From contig JAGVJT010000161.1 of assembly GCA_020050955.1 (NCBI GenBank), positions 1 through 12,446 of the forward strand: a stretch of 12,446 nucleotides of DNA. The letters run 5' to 3'. Shown here in pieces: positions 1 through 6,356 of the stretch; within the stretch, counting starts at the first letter, position 1, and each line of letters starts with the position of its first letter. The notes below the pieces were generated by a model that worked only from the letters and a program-made list of their open reading frames with translations, searched no databases and had not been told where the DNA came from. The DNA is from Legionellales bacterium (GTDB lineage: Bacteria > Pseudomonadota > Gammaproteobacteria > Legionellales > Legionellaceae). The translations under genes were made by a program, and so were the position numbers.

Positions 1-1
1 G

Positions 2-106
2 CATATGTATTTTTTGAGCGGATACCATTTTCAAAAGGTAAAAATCGACGCAAATAATCTAATTTTTATTCTCCAAACGTTACAAAATCACGCCAACTCC
101 TTGTAA
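2..106 (+). CDS. possible C-terminal end of a plus-strand gene cut by the window edge
   Basis: An open frame runs from the window edge to TAA at 104-106. Its last residues read like protein (for example KVKIDANNLIFILQ), and there is an ATG at position 5. With only about 34 codons visible and no upstream context, the product cannot be named. A 10-bp imperfect stem (95-104 with 109-118, AAAA loop) spans the stop codon, as some terminators do, but no T-run follows it. It could equally be a chance open frame. Confidence 0.28.
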   Translation, partial: HMYFLSGYHFQKVKIDANNLIFILQTLQNHANSL

Positions 107-168
107 AAACAAAGAGTTTAAAAGGTAATTGTCATTGGTGCACTAATGCAGACCATGCCACTTTGCAG

Positions 169-197
169 GAGATTCCTCGCTACGCTCGGAAAGACGT
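169..197 (-). repeat. half-copy of a dispersed repeat with core GAGCGTAGC
   Basis: The reverse complement of this 29-base stretch matches the left arm of the inverted-repeat element at 6221-6305 at 21 of 29 positions. Both begin ACGT, end TCTC and share the 9-base core GAGCGTAGC. I see no convincing opposite arm within about 100 bases, so it looks like a solo or decayed end. It lies downstream of the minus-strand gene ending at 248. Confidence 0.5.
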
Positions 198-247
198 CAC
201 ATTTTTAATGGGACAGCCGTGGTGTTGAACGCAGGGCTTATATCGTC

Positions 248-997
248 TTAAATCATTCGCTGTATATAAGTTCCTTCCAGATGTTCTTCTTGGTCATTCA
301 ATTGAGCTCGGAATAAACTGCGCGCAGCTGGCTCTTCAGCAACAGCATCGACAATAGCCTGCGATTGAATAGGTTGAACAATATAGATTGGTTTGTCAAA
401 AAATTGTGAGAACTTCCATGCTGTCCTTAGTTTTTGAACACGCATATCGTGATTGCGTACATTGACCATCATTTCTGCTCCACTGCATGCAAAACCATAT
501 TTAACACATGCGGGCTTAATAAGTTGACTATTATTGCCTGCTAATCGATGATGGAGGTAATTCTTAGCATCTTCAACACATGTTGGTGTGTTTGTAAAAA
601 GAAGCAGTGAGCGAGGTTTGATGTTTTCTGCGATGTAGTGCAACTCTTCGGTGACATAAGAACCCCCTTTGTCACCAAGATTTGCATCGGAACACAATTC
701 CGTGGTGTGTGGTTTGTACTTGGTAATAACCTGACGAGCAAATGCAACGAATGATGCGCTGGGTTGTGCGGTATTAATGTCATCACCAAAACCACCTAAC
801 TGAGATAAATCGTGTTCAATGCTATATTGATGATGATTATCAATTTTTTGACAACGCACACAAATGAGAACAAGTTCTTCATGAGCCGCATCAAGACTGT
901 CTATAAATGGTTTTTTTTGCATTTTCAATGTAAGTCTGTCCATGTGTGTCATGACGATAACAAGTTTTCTTTTTTTTGTGCGACCAAGACATGTCAT
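248..997 (-). CDS. hypothetical protein, 249 aa, no family recognised
   Basis: I do not recognise this protein. The ATG at 997 is preceded by GAGGT nine bases upstream, which favours this start over later Met codons at residues 16, 19 and 26. A basic N-terminus (TKKRK, residues 7-11) leads into a short hydrophobic strand, LVIVM. Other hydrophobic strands are ELVLICV (41-47), SLLLFTN (130-136) and PIYIVQPI (203-210), so an alpha/beta fold is plausible. There are seven Cys (3, 46, 49, 102, 140, 164, 171) and many His and Met, but no clear metal motif. No signal peptide or transmembrane helix is evident. The C-terminus is Glu/Gln-rich (NDQEEHLEG, 234-242), which loosely resembles the acidic block in many Dot/Icm substrates; that is inference. 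It diverges from the ComEA-like gene. Confidence 0.7.
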   Translation of the reverse strand: MTCLGRTKKRKLVIVMTHMDRLTLKMQKKPFIDSLDAAHEELVLICVRCQKIDNHHQYSIEHDLSQLGGFGDDINTAQPSASFVAFARQVITKYKPHTTELCSDANLGDKGGSYVTEELHYIAENIKPRSLLLFTNTPTCVEDAKNYLHHRLAGNNSQLIKPACVKYGFACSGAEMMVNVRNHDMRVQKLRTAWKFSQFFDKPIYIVQPIQSQAIVDAVAEEPAARSLFRAQLNDQEEHLEGTYIQRMI

Positions 998-1136
998 AAG
1001 TGCTTTACCTCAAAAATTCATTAGACTTCAAGATGATTCTTTGACATACTCTTGCTGGTTTAAAAATTAACCAATGTCGTGGCAATGCATGCAAAGTAGG
1101 ATATATCTTTGATGCTATGACAGTCCAATCTAACAT

Positions 1137-1140
1137 GGAG
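1137..1140 (+). promoter_or_regulatory. ribosome binding site deciding the ComEA-like start
   Basis: GGAG lies six bases before the ATG at 1147. It sits inside the longer open frame that begins at 1117. The site, together with the signal peptide starting exactly at 1147, argues against the upstream ATGs at 1117 and 1135. Confidence 0.6.
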
Positions 1141-1146
1141 CGTTCA

Positions 1147-1470
1147 ATGAGAACATCTTTTTTCGTTGTTGTGTTGTTGTTCGGTTGTTTAAATGCGGCA
1201 AATGCCAATGAAAAACAGCAAAATCGGATTAAAAATTGTACCACAAAGTCTGAAAGTAGTCAAAAAATAAATCTGAATTCAGCAAATATTTTTGAGCTTC
1301 GTGGCTCATTTAGAGGCATTGGTAAAAAGCGTGCTGAAGCCATAGTGCACTATCGTGAAACACACGGGCGCTTTCAGTCCGTCGCACAGCTATCAAACAT
1401 TCGAGGAATAAGCGCCAATTTTGTATCACGTTGCCTCCCAGAGCTAGAGGCTGTGTATTCTGTTGAGTAG
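1147..1470 (+). CDS. small secreted ComEA-like helix-hairpin-helix protein, 107 aa
   Basis: ComEA-type domains bind double-stranded DNA without sequence specificity, and in transformable bacteria periplasmic ComEA pulls incoming DNA across the outer membrane. From the ATG at 1147 the protein opens with a signal peptide (MRTSFF, hydrophobic VVVLLFG, probable cleavage after ANA), so it should reach the periplasm. The domain begins at KINLNSANIFELR, matching the family's INLNTA start. It continues with GIGKKRAEAIVHYRETHGRF (first hairpin, G-I-G) and a second hairpin, NIRGISANFV. The usual LPGIG reads FRGIG, and the second hairpin has GIS instead of GIG, so binding may be weakened. It ends two bases before the convergent gene at 1473. 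Many gammaproteobacteria carry such minimal ComEA proteins. A role in DNA uptake is likely but unproven here. Confidence 0.85.
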   Translation: MRTSFFVVVLLFGCLNAANANEKQQNRIKNCTTKSESSQKINLNSANIFELRGSFRGIGKKRAEAIVHYRETHGRFQSVAQLSNIRGISANFVSRCLPELEAVYSVE

Positions 1471-1472
1471 TG

Positions 1473-1862
1473 TTATCTTAACGGCAAGGCTTCAAGTCTG
1501 CTGGTGTATTCTTCAGATGATGTTTTAGCATCAGCAGTTGCATCTAGTGTGAATGAAGTTAAGAAGTTATGCTTTACAAGCCCTTGAATTTGTTTAGGGT
1601 AGGTGAGCGTGAATGCTTTGAGTCGCGGTGATTGTGCATTAAGAACTTGTTCAAATGTTGTTACATTCATTGAGTTTGTATCAATCAACATTTTAAATGC
1701 ATGATAAAATTCATTTGGTCGCTCAATTAAACGATCGACTGCTTGATCTATGTCAATATTTTGCTGTTCAACAAGCCACGGATGCATTAACGTGACGATC
1801 TCTTTCTGTCTTTTTTGTTTTAATATTTCCATGGCTGTATAAGTGCGTATTTGTGTTTTCAT
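1473..1862 (-). CDS. hypothetical helical protein, 129 aa, possibly related to the repeats of the adjacent giant protein
   Basis: I do not recognise this as a named family. It is predicted soluble and largely alpha-helical, with a basic N-terminal helix (EILKQKRQKE, residues 12-21). Residues 49-86 follow a P..(10)..ML.(~10)..T..(F/L)E...V.(~5)..SP spacing close to the 75-residue repeat of the neighbouring 1201-residue protein (compare FKMLIDTN with LTMLHQHQ, and VLNAQSP with VIQASSP), with about three residues fewer in one helix. The gene lies 74 bases downstream of the giant gene on the same strand and could be co-transcribed, although an inverted repeat lies between them. The RBS is weak (AAGAG, six bases before ATG). 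It may be a stand-alone accessory or a broken-off piece of a repeat protein. Function unknown. Confidence 0.7.
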   Translation of the reverse strand: MKTQIRTYTAMEILKQKRQKEIVTLMHPWLVEQQNIDIDQAVDRLIERPNEFYHAFKMLIDTNSMNVTTFEQVLNAQSPRLKAFTLTYPKQIQGLVKHNFLTSFTLDATADAKTSSEEYTSRLEALPLR

Positions 1863-1893
1863 AGTAAACTCTTAATGTATAAATGGTTAAATA

Positions 1894-1922
1894 ACGCGTC
1901 AATTATGATAGATGTGACGCGT
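1894..1922 (-). other. 8-bp inverted repeat between two minus-strand genes
   Basis: ACGCGTCA at 1894-1901 is the exact reverse complement of TGACGCGT at 1915-1922, with a 13-base loop. On the minus strand it follows the stop of the 1201-codon gene and precedes the 129-codon gene. It is followed by only a loose T/A-rich stretch (TTATTTAACC). It could be a weak terminator, a processing hairpin or a regulator site; the sequence does not decide. Confidence 0.35.
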
Positions 1923-1936
1923 CTAGGTTGTTATGG

Positions 1937-4900
1937 TTAGATAACGTTTGCAAATCTATCTTCCTCATCCGAATCATCAAATGATGCTGTTGAGTCAGAT
2001 GCGTTGGAGTTTGCACGTGACGAACGTGGTGACGAGTCCCTGGATTGAAAGAGACCATGCTGTTCGAGCGTACTACTCGCACTTACGGTTGTTCTGTCAT
2101 CGTCGTCTTGTGGCTCTGGTGCATGACGATTTAACGTTTCCATGGCGTGCGTCATGGCTCTCATGAGATTAGCATCCCCCATAAAGCGCACCACATGGCA
2201 AGGCTCAGCAAACAGTCGATTGACCTGAGCTTGATACGCTCGTGCATCATTATTCTCTACTGCATTATCGACTGCAGAAGGTAATATATTAAATCGATGG
2301 TATTTTTGTTTCATACGTTCGATAAATGCTTGTTGTTGTTCTTGCGAGAGATTATAGCTAAGTAGGGGTTGTTGTTGTTCTGGCGTGAGCACGCCCATGA
2401 AAGAAAAATCTTCAAAGATATTGTTTAGTGCACGAAGTGCATCGGGCGTTAATTGTGTTAAACGTGCTTTGAATTGATTTTGAATGTAATCATAAACCTC
2501 TTGGTTTAAGATATCTTCTGTTAATAGTTGTGCGAATAATGGGTGATCTTGAACGCTCTGATACAATCGAGAATCAACGCCATCACCACAGTTGGGGGAG
2601 TCAGGCTCTAAATCATCGTATTGCTCATTTATTCGTCTGGTGTCTGTGTGACCTCGCGCTGCTGTGACTTTAAGAATATCAAGTTTTATTCGTTGAAGTT
2701 TTTCAAGTGTGAGTGGTGCATCAATGACAACCTTTGGCAAATCTCTTGATAGTAGAATTTGACCGGTATCGCGAGCAGAAAATAACCGATTGGTGCTGTA
2801 AGAAAATGATCGTGATGTTGGGGAGTCAAGCCGTATGAATAATGATTTTCCTCGAGTATTTGTGGCATGATTGCTGTCAACAAGCTCATAGGTCGTGTCG
2901 GGAACATTTCGAGGACGCTCACGATCCCAATTATGCGCACGACCCATGCTTGCTAATTCTGTGATGTAGCGGTCAATGCGTGTTTCGATGGTGTAGCCAT
3001 TTGTTGTGGGCTGGTTTCTGTCAGAAACAGCCAACCAAAGAATGGCAATTAGTTCTTCTTGGTTATTTAAATTAGCAGCATAATTAAATGCTGGATTGGT
3101 TCTCCACTGGTTTCGACCGTTTAAATATCGGTAAGCTGTATGTACTGGATCTTGATAGTAGCGTTTTAATATCTCTGTGGTTGTCTGAACAGACCATCTT
3201 TGTTGTGTTTTTAAGCTATCGAATTCTTCCCATGTTAGTGGAAGTGAGTGTCTTCTACCGCTAACTTCAACAACGAGAGGTGTGAGCTCATAGCGTGAAG
3301 CTAATTCCTTTAAAACATTCAGAAAAGAAGGTTTGTCTCGAGCGGAAAGTGAACGTGTATTATGTTGCCTAAATTGAGTGTGGTTGATATTGTCCCGGTA
3401 AGCTTCTTTAGCGCGTTGTCTGACTTCTGGCGAGAAAGAGCTGTTGTCTGCTAGTCTTTGAAAATCTTGCCATCGTAAAGGTAGTTCTATCTGACGCCCA
3501 TTAATAATGATGGATGCTGAGTTGCTTTGGTAGCGTTCAGCGTAATATTGTGCTGAGCTATTTTGGCTAATATGGTTTGTGTTAATCAAGTCTATATCAA
3601 GTTGATAGTATGCTTTTATCGTATCTAAAATAGCTTGCTCTGAAGGTGTTAAGCTTTGCATGGATGATTCAGAATTGTTGGCTAAACTTCGCATGGTTCT
3701 TGATGGGCGACGTCGTTCAAATTGTTGGTTTTGTTGATGACGTTGTGCCACGGCCATTGGATTTTCTGCAAGAATGAGTTGGCGAATGGTATCGTTTGTG
3801 AGTAATCGTGAATTTTCCAATGTTGTGACGGCTTGAGTTAACGCTTCAATATTCTGATGTTGATAAATGGCGTTTCGTTGTTGTTCGGTAATCTTGTTGC
3901 CTAAACGTCTAATAAGTTGGCTATGTGCGATGATGTTCTCATGTCTTCTAATAATCGTTTGCGCGGTGGTGAGGGGTGATGATGATTGAATGACGTTACG
4001 AATATTTTCCAATGTGAAAGTATTTTCCACGTGATTTGCGTGCAACATGGTTAAGCCCGCTGCTAATATTGCTGGGCTAGGATGGTGTGTGGCTGCTTCG
4101 ATGAGTTCGTCTGAATTTAACAAATCGCTTTCAATAATAACGTTTATGATTTCATCCAATGAGCTAGCCTGATAAGCAGTAGGCTGTGCTTGATTGAATG
4201 ACTCTTGTGCGCGTTGTCTTGCCTGTTCTTCGCGTAATTGTTGACGTCGTGCTTCGTCTTGTTGATGCTGTTGGAGTGTTCCGCGAGAAACAATTGTGCG
4301 TGCTTCTGTCAGAGGAGATGATGCTTGAATAACGGTACGACAATTTTCGAGAGTGAAGGCATTGATGCCTTGATGTTGATGTAACATGGTTAATCCTGAG
4401 GCTAATTCTGTTGGATTAGCATGGCGCATGGCTTCACTGATAAGTTCGTCTGAATTGAAAAGATCTGCCTCAAGAATAAGACCGAGTGCATCGTCAAGCA
4501 CGCTAGCATGATGATCAGGTCCTGCACGTCGAAACGAAGGTTGTGTTGGTGTGGCGAAAACATTGCGTAACTCATCTTCGGCTCGTTGTCTTTGTAGCGC
4601 TTGCCTCTCTAGTTCTTGTTCTCGTGCTTGATGTTGCTGGCGTTCTGCTATTAAACGCTCTTCTCTTGCTTCATCTTGCATGCGTTGGTGGATAGAAGCA
4701 GGCTGATGCGCTACATTTTGTTGGCGTTGCGCTTCATTCAATGCTTCTTGCGTACGTTGTGCTTCATCTCTTGCAGCTTGTAAACGTGCTTCTTCTTGTA
4801 AGCGTTGTTCGCGCTGTATTGCTGCACGAGCATTTGTTTCCATCTGTGCTAAATCTGGTGTATGAACCAGAATATCAAAATGAGTTTGGATTGAGAATAA

Positions 4901-5542
4901 CTGATGAGCTTGAACAGTATAGTTACGATGAGTGAGCAGAAATATAATAGCGTCTCTGTTCTGTGCCGGTATTAACAGCATGTGTTGAATGTTCGCTTTC
5001 GAAAGAAGTGCTGCATTTAACGTTTCCATGGATAGAAGCACCGATAAAAATCGTTGTTTTTCTGGCATGGATGCAACCATCGTGAAATACATGTGATCAT
5101 TTGCCTGATTAAAAAAACCGTTGTTTTTCAATTTTTCCAATAGTTCGCCTAGATGTATTTGTTCATCGACATTCAATGACGAAACTTTTCGAAAGTTTTC
5201 TAAAGCGACACCACGAGGTAGGGGATGGCTATTCATCGTTAATAATGCATCGGTGACTTTAGGTGGCAGATGATAAAGTTTACGGCGTTCAGCGATGCTT
5301 AAATCAAACATTTCTTTCGAGTTTTTCACAACGGGTGAATTTAAAAAGTCACGAAGGCCTTTGAAGAACCATCGTTGAAAAAACCATGTTGTTGTGCACG
5401 CGGCTTCAAAAATAGCGAGAGGATTGTTCGTGGTTAATGCATGTCGTAATGCTTGAGGAAGTAATATACGAGCAAGCCAAGGTAGACGTGCATAATATTG
5501 TCTTAATTTTTCTGTTTCTGTTTCGAGCATATTGTACGACAT
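1937..5542 (-). CDS. giant helical-repeat and coiled-coil protein, 1201 aa, candidate secreted effector
   Basis: The start at 5542 is well supported by GGAG five bases upstream and a good promoter. No signal peptide or clear transmembrane helix is seen. Layout: mostly helical N-terminus with about three degenerate helical repeats (131-229); Gln/Arg/Glu-rich coiled coil (234-329); repeat A (346-420); second coiled coil (421-452); repeat B (459-533), 44 of 75 identical to A; a weaker relative (564-600); two copies of a G-R-LPL-W-F-L module (about 634-722 and 739-802); then a segment with RIDRYITELASMGRAHNWD (855-873) and NCGDGVDSRLYQSVQDHPLF (984-1003). It ends in a Ser/Asp-rich acidic tail (1141-1201). 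From memory, such helical repeats and the RAHNWD plus SRLYQSV..HPL arrangement recur in large Legionella and Coxiella-type proteins, many of them effectors. Absence of a Sec signal plus the acidic tail fits Dot/Icm export. The biochemical activity is unknown. Confidence 0.85.
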   Translation of the reverse strand: MSYNMLETETEKLRQYYARLPWLARILLPQALRHALTTNNPLAIFEAACTTTWFFQRWFFKGLRDFLNSPVVKNSKEMFDLSIAERRKLYHLPPKVTDALLTMNSHPLPRGVALENFRKVSSLNVDEQIHLGELLEKLKNNGFFNQANDHMYFTMVASMPEKQRFLSVLLSMETLNAALLSKANIQHMLLIPAQNRDAIIFLLTHRNYTVQAHQLFSIQTHFDILVHTPDLAQMETNARAAIQREQRLQEEARLQAARDEAQRTQEALNEAQRQQNVAHQPASIHQRMQDEAREERLIAERQQHQAREQELERQALQRQRAEDELRNVFATPTQPSFRRAGPDHHASVLDDALGLILEADLFNSDELISEAMRHANPTELASGLTMLHQHQGINAFTLENCRTVIQASSPLTEARTIVSRGTLQQHQQDEARRQQLREEQARQRAQESFNQAQPTAYQASSLDEIINVIIESDLLNSDELIEAATHHPSPAILAAGLTMLHANHVENTFTLENIRNVIQSSSPLTTAQTIIRRHENIIAHSQLIRRLGNKITEQQRNAIYQHQNIEALTQAVTTLENSRLLTNDTIRQLILAENPMAVAQRHQQNQQFERRRPSRTMRSLANNSESSMQSLTPSEQAILDTIKAYYQLDIDLINTNHISQNSSAQYYAERYQSNSASIIINGRQIELPLRWQDFQRLADNSSFSPEVRQRAKEAYRDNINHTQFRQHNTRSLSARDKPSFLNVLKELASRYELTPLVVEVSGRRHSLPLTWEEFDSLKTQQRWSVQTTTEILKRYYQDPVHTAYRYLNGRNQWRTNPAFNYAANLNNQEELIAILWLAVSDRNQPTTNGYTIETRIDRYITELASMGRAHNWDRERPRNVPDTTYELVDSNHATNTRGKSLFIRLDSPTSRSFSYSTNRLFSARDTGQILLSRDLPKVVIDAPLTLEKLQRIKLDILKVTAARGHTDTRRINEQYDDLEPDSPNCGDGVDSRLYQSVQDHPLFAQLLTEDILNQEVYDYIQNQFKARLTQLTPDALRALNNIFEDFSFMGVLTPEQQQPLLSYNLSQEQQQAFIERMKQKYHRFNILPSAVDNAVENNDARAYQAQVNRLFAEPCHVVRFMGDANLMRAMTHAMETLNRHAPEPQDDDDRTTVSASSTLEQHGLFQSRDSSPRSSRANSNASDSTASFDDSDEEDRFANVI
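3137..3328 (-). repeat. second copy of internal LPL.W..F module (residues ~739-802)
   Basis: This stretch encodes SGRRHSLPLTWEEFDSL at residues 761-777. G, R, LPL, W, F and L fall exactly 80 residues after the same residues in the first copy. Both copies are preceded by a helix of similar pattern (VLKELASRYEL here) and followed by a helix ending in Tyr and Asp. Confidence 0.6.
3377..3643 (-). repeat. first copy of internal LPL.W..F module (residues ~634-722)
   Basis: This stretch encodes NGRQIELPLRWQDFQRL at residues 681-697, preceded by the helix ILDTIKAYYQLD. Compared with the second copy it carries about 25 extra residues between the first helix and the NGR strand. The pairing suggests an old duplication inside the giant protein. 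Confidence 0.6.
3944..4168 (-). repeat. 75-residue internal repeat B (residues 459-533)
   Basis: Aligns without gaps to repeat A at 4283-4507, with 44 of 75 residues identical by hand count. Conserved blocks include NSDELI, AGLTMLH (A has SGLTMLH), FTLEN and SSPLT. The pattern is helical, ending just after SSPLT..(A)..TI. It follows a short Gln/Arg/Glu-rich coiled coil. Confidence 0.85.
4283..4507 (-). repeat. 75-residue internal repeat A (residues 346-420)
   Basis: Partner of repeat B. It begins ASVLDDALGL and ends LTEARTIVSR. It follows the long coiled coil, so the order is coiled coil, repeat, coiled coil, repeat. This suggests duplication of a larger two-part unit. Confidence 0.85.
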
Positions 5543-5571
5543 ATGGGCTCCATGGGCTTTTTTGACTTAAA

Positions 5572-5600
5572 ATAGTACTAAATATCTCTTATTTTGTCAA
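5572..5600 (-). promoter_or_regulatory. sigma-70-type promoter of the giant gene
   Basis: On the minus strand a perfect -35 TTGACA (5600-5595) is followed by a 17-base spacer and a -10 TACTAT (5577-5572). Transcription would start around 5565, giving a leader of roughly 20 bases that contains the GGAG ribosome site. The -35 is consensus and the spacing ideal; the -10 matches TATAAT at four of six bases. Confidence 0.6.
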
Positions 5601-5640
5601 TAAGATGAATGTATTTTTGAGCATTTTTCTTTTATCCAAG

Positions 5641-5688
5641 TTGACATGATCATGAAAACAGCATCACACTTTGACATGAGAGTTGACA
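5641..5688 (+). promoter_or_regulatory. three TTGACA motifs upstream of the GNAT gene
   Basis: TTGACA occurs at 5641-5646, 5671-5676 and 5683-5688, and the first two extend to TTGACATGA. The last two are too close to the ATG at 5702 to serve as ordinary -35 boxes. No good -10 lies 17 bases after the first. A perfect 10-base palindrome, CATGATCATG, sits at 5645-5654. The group may be a regulator site rather than a promoter. Confidence 0.3.
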
Positions 5689-5701
5689 CTGGAGAAATGC
5701 A

Positions 5702-6154
5702 ATGATCATACGGCATGCTTTACCAGAGGATGCGCCGAAATTAGTGCCACTTTTGGCGCAAATGGGCGATGTTTATCAACGAACATCTGATGAGCTTTAC
5801 AATCGAATTATGGCATTTAACCGAGAGCGACAACAATTGTTGGTGGCCGAGGAGATTGGAAAAATTATTGGTGTGATTGCTTTTGGCTGTTACGAGCAAT
5901 TTCGATTGCAAGGATGTTGCTGTCATATTGACACGTTAGTGATTGACGATACATATCGTGGAAAAGGTGTGGGGAAAGCGTTGCTTCTTAAAGCTGAAGC
6001 ATATGCAAATGAACAAGGCGCGACTGAGATTGAATTAACAACTGCTAATTTTCGTAGAAAAACAGGAACGCATGATTTTTATAAAGCGCAAGGGTATGAC
6101 GATCATATCGAAATAGATTGTTCATATTTTGTGAAAAAAGGCCAAGGATGTTGA
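5702..6154 (+). CDS. GNAT-family N-acetyltransferase, 150 aa
   Basis: GNAT enzymes transfer an acetyl group from acetyl-CoA to an amine on a small molecule, peptide or protein. The fold is clear: an N-terminal strand, MIIRHALPEDAPKLVPLLAQ; a central strand, LLVAEEIGKIIGVIAFG (46-62); then HIDTLVIDDTYRGKGVGKAL (75-94). In the last, R86-G-K-G-V-G91 is the pyrophosphate-binding Q/RxxGxG/A motif A. The C-terminal FYKAQGY (126-132) matches the usual xFYxxxGF element of motif B. Length is typical. Three adjacent Cys (72-74) and a Cys-terminated tail (KKGQGC) are unusual but outside the motif. The ATG at 5702 has GGAG seven bases upstream. It is divergent from the giant gene and apparently monocistronic. 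The substrate cannot be inferred. Confidence 0.9.
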   Translation: MIIRHALPEDAPKLVPLLAQMGDVYQRTSDELYNRIMAFNRERQQLLVAEEIGKIIGVIAFGCYEQFRLQGCCCHIDTLVIDDTYRGKGVGKALLLKAEAYANEQGATEIELTTANFRRKTGTHDFYKAQGYDDHIEIDCSYFVKKGQGC

Positions 6155-6220
6155 TTTATAAAAAAATCTAGCTTTTGTGCAAAATTAGTCTAATATAAAC
6201 AATGTGGTAATTGCTTAGGT

Positions 6221-6305
6221 ACGTTATTCTGAGCGTAGCAAAAGGTCTCAAGCTGATTTACCTTTGCTTGGTTTAGGAGATCATTTACTGTATTCAGAAT
6301 GACGT
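6221..6305. repeat. 85-bp imperfect inverted-repeat element (MITE- or REP-like)
   Basis: The 29-base left arm (6221-6249, starts ACGTTATTCTGAGCGTAGC) and right arm (6277-6305) are reverse complements at 21 of 29 positions. Five of the eight mismatches would be G-T pairs, so the transcript could fold into a long hairpin with a 27-base loop. A related half-copy lies at 169-197. It sits between the GNAT gene and the Cys/His-rich gene, where it could affect mRNA stability or termination. No coding capacity is seen. I recall ATTCTGAGCGTAGC-like repeats in many bacterial genomes but cannot verify this here. Confidence 0.6.
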
Positions 6306-6356
6306 CGGATCAGTTCAGTTCGGTAGCTTTTTCATGATAAGTTCAAGGAGGATGGC

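Noticed and set aside
95..118. 10-bp imperfect hairpin near the window start, considered as a terminator
   Set aside because: No T-run follows it on either strand. It is mentioned only with the possible partial gene.
1117..1146. Longer N-terminus for the ComEA-like protein from ATG 1117 or 1135
   Set aside because: The signal peptide starts at the Met at 1147, and GGAG lies six bases before that codon. The extra residues would precede a signal peptide without purpose.
2686..2940. Alternative minus-strand frame within the giant gene
   Set aside because: It is out of frame with a well-formed 1201-codon gene and has no ribosome site or recognisable motifs; it is an antisense or shadow frame.
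6159..6174. GATTT/AAATC hairpin after the GNAT gene
   Set aside because: A five-base AT-rich stem is too weak to support a terminator call.
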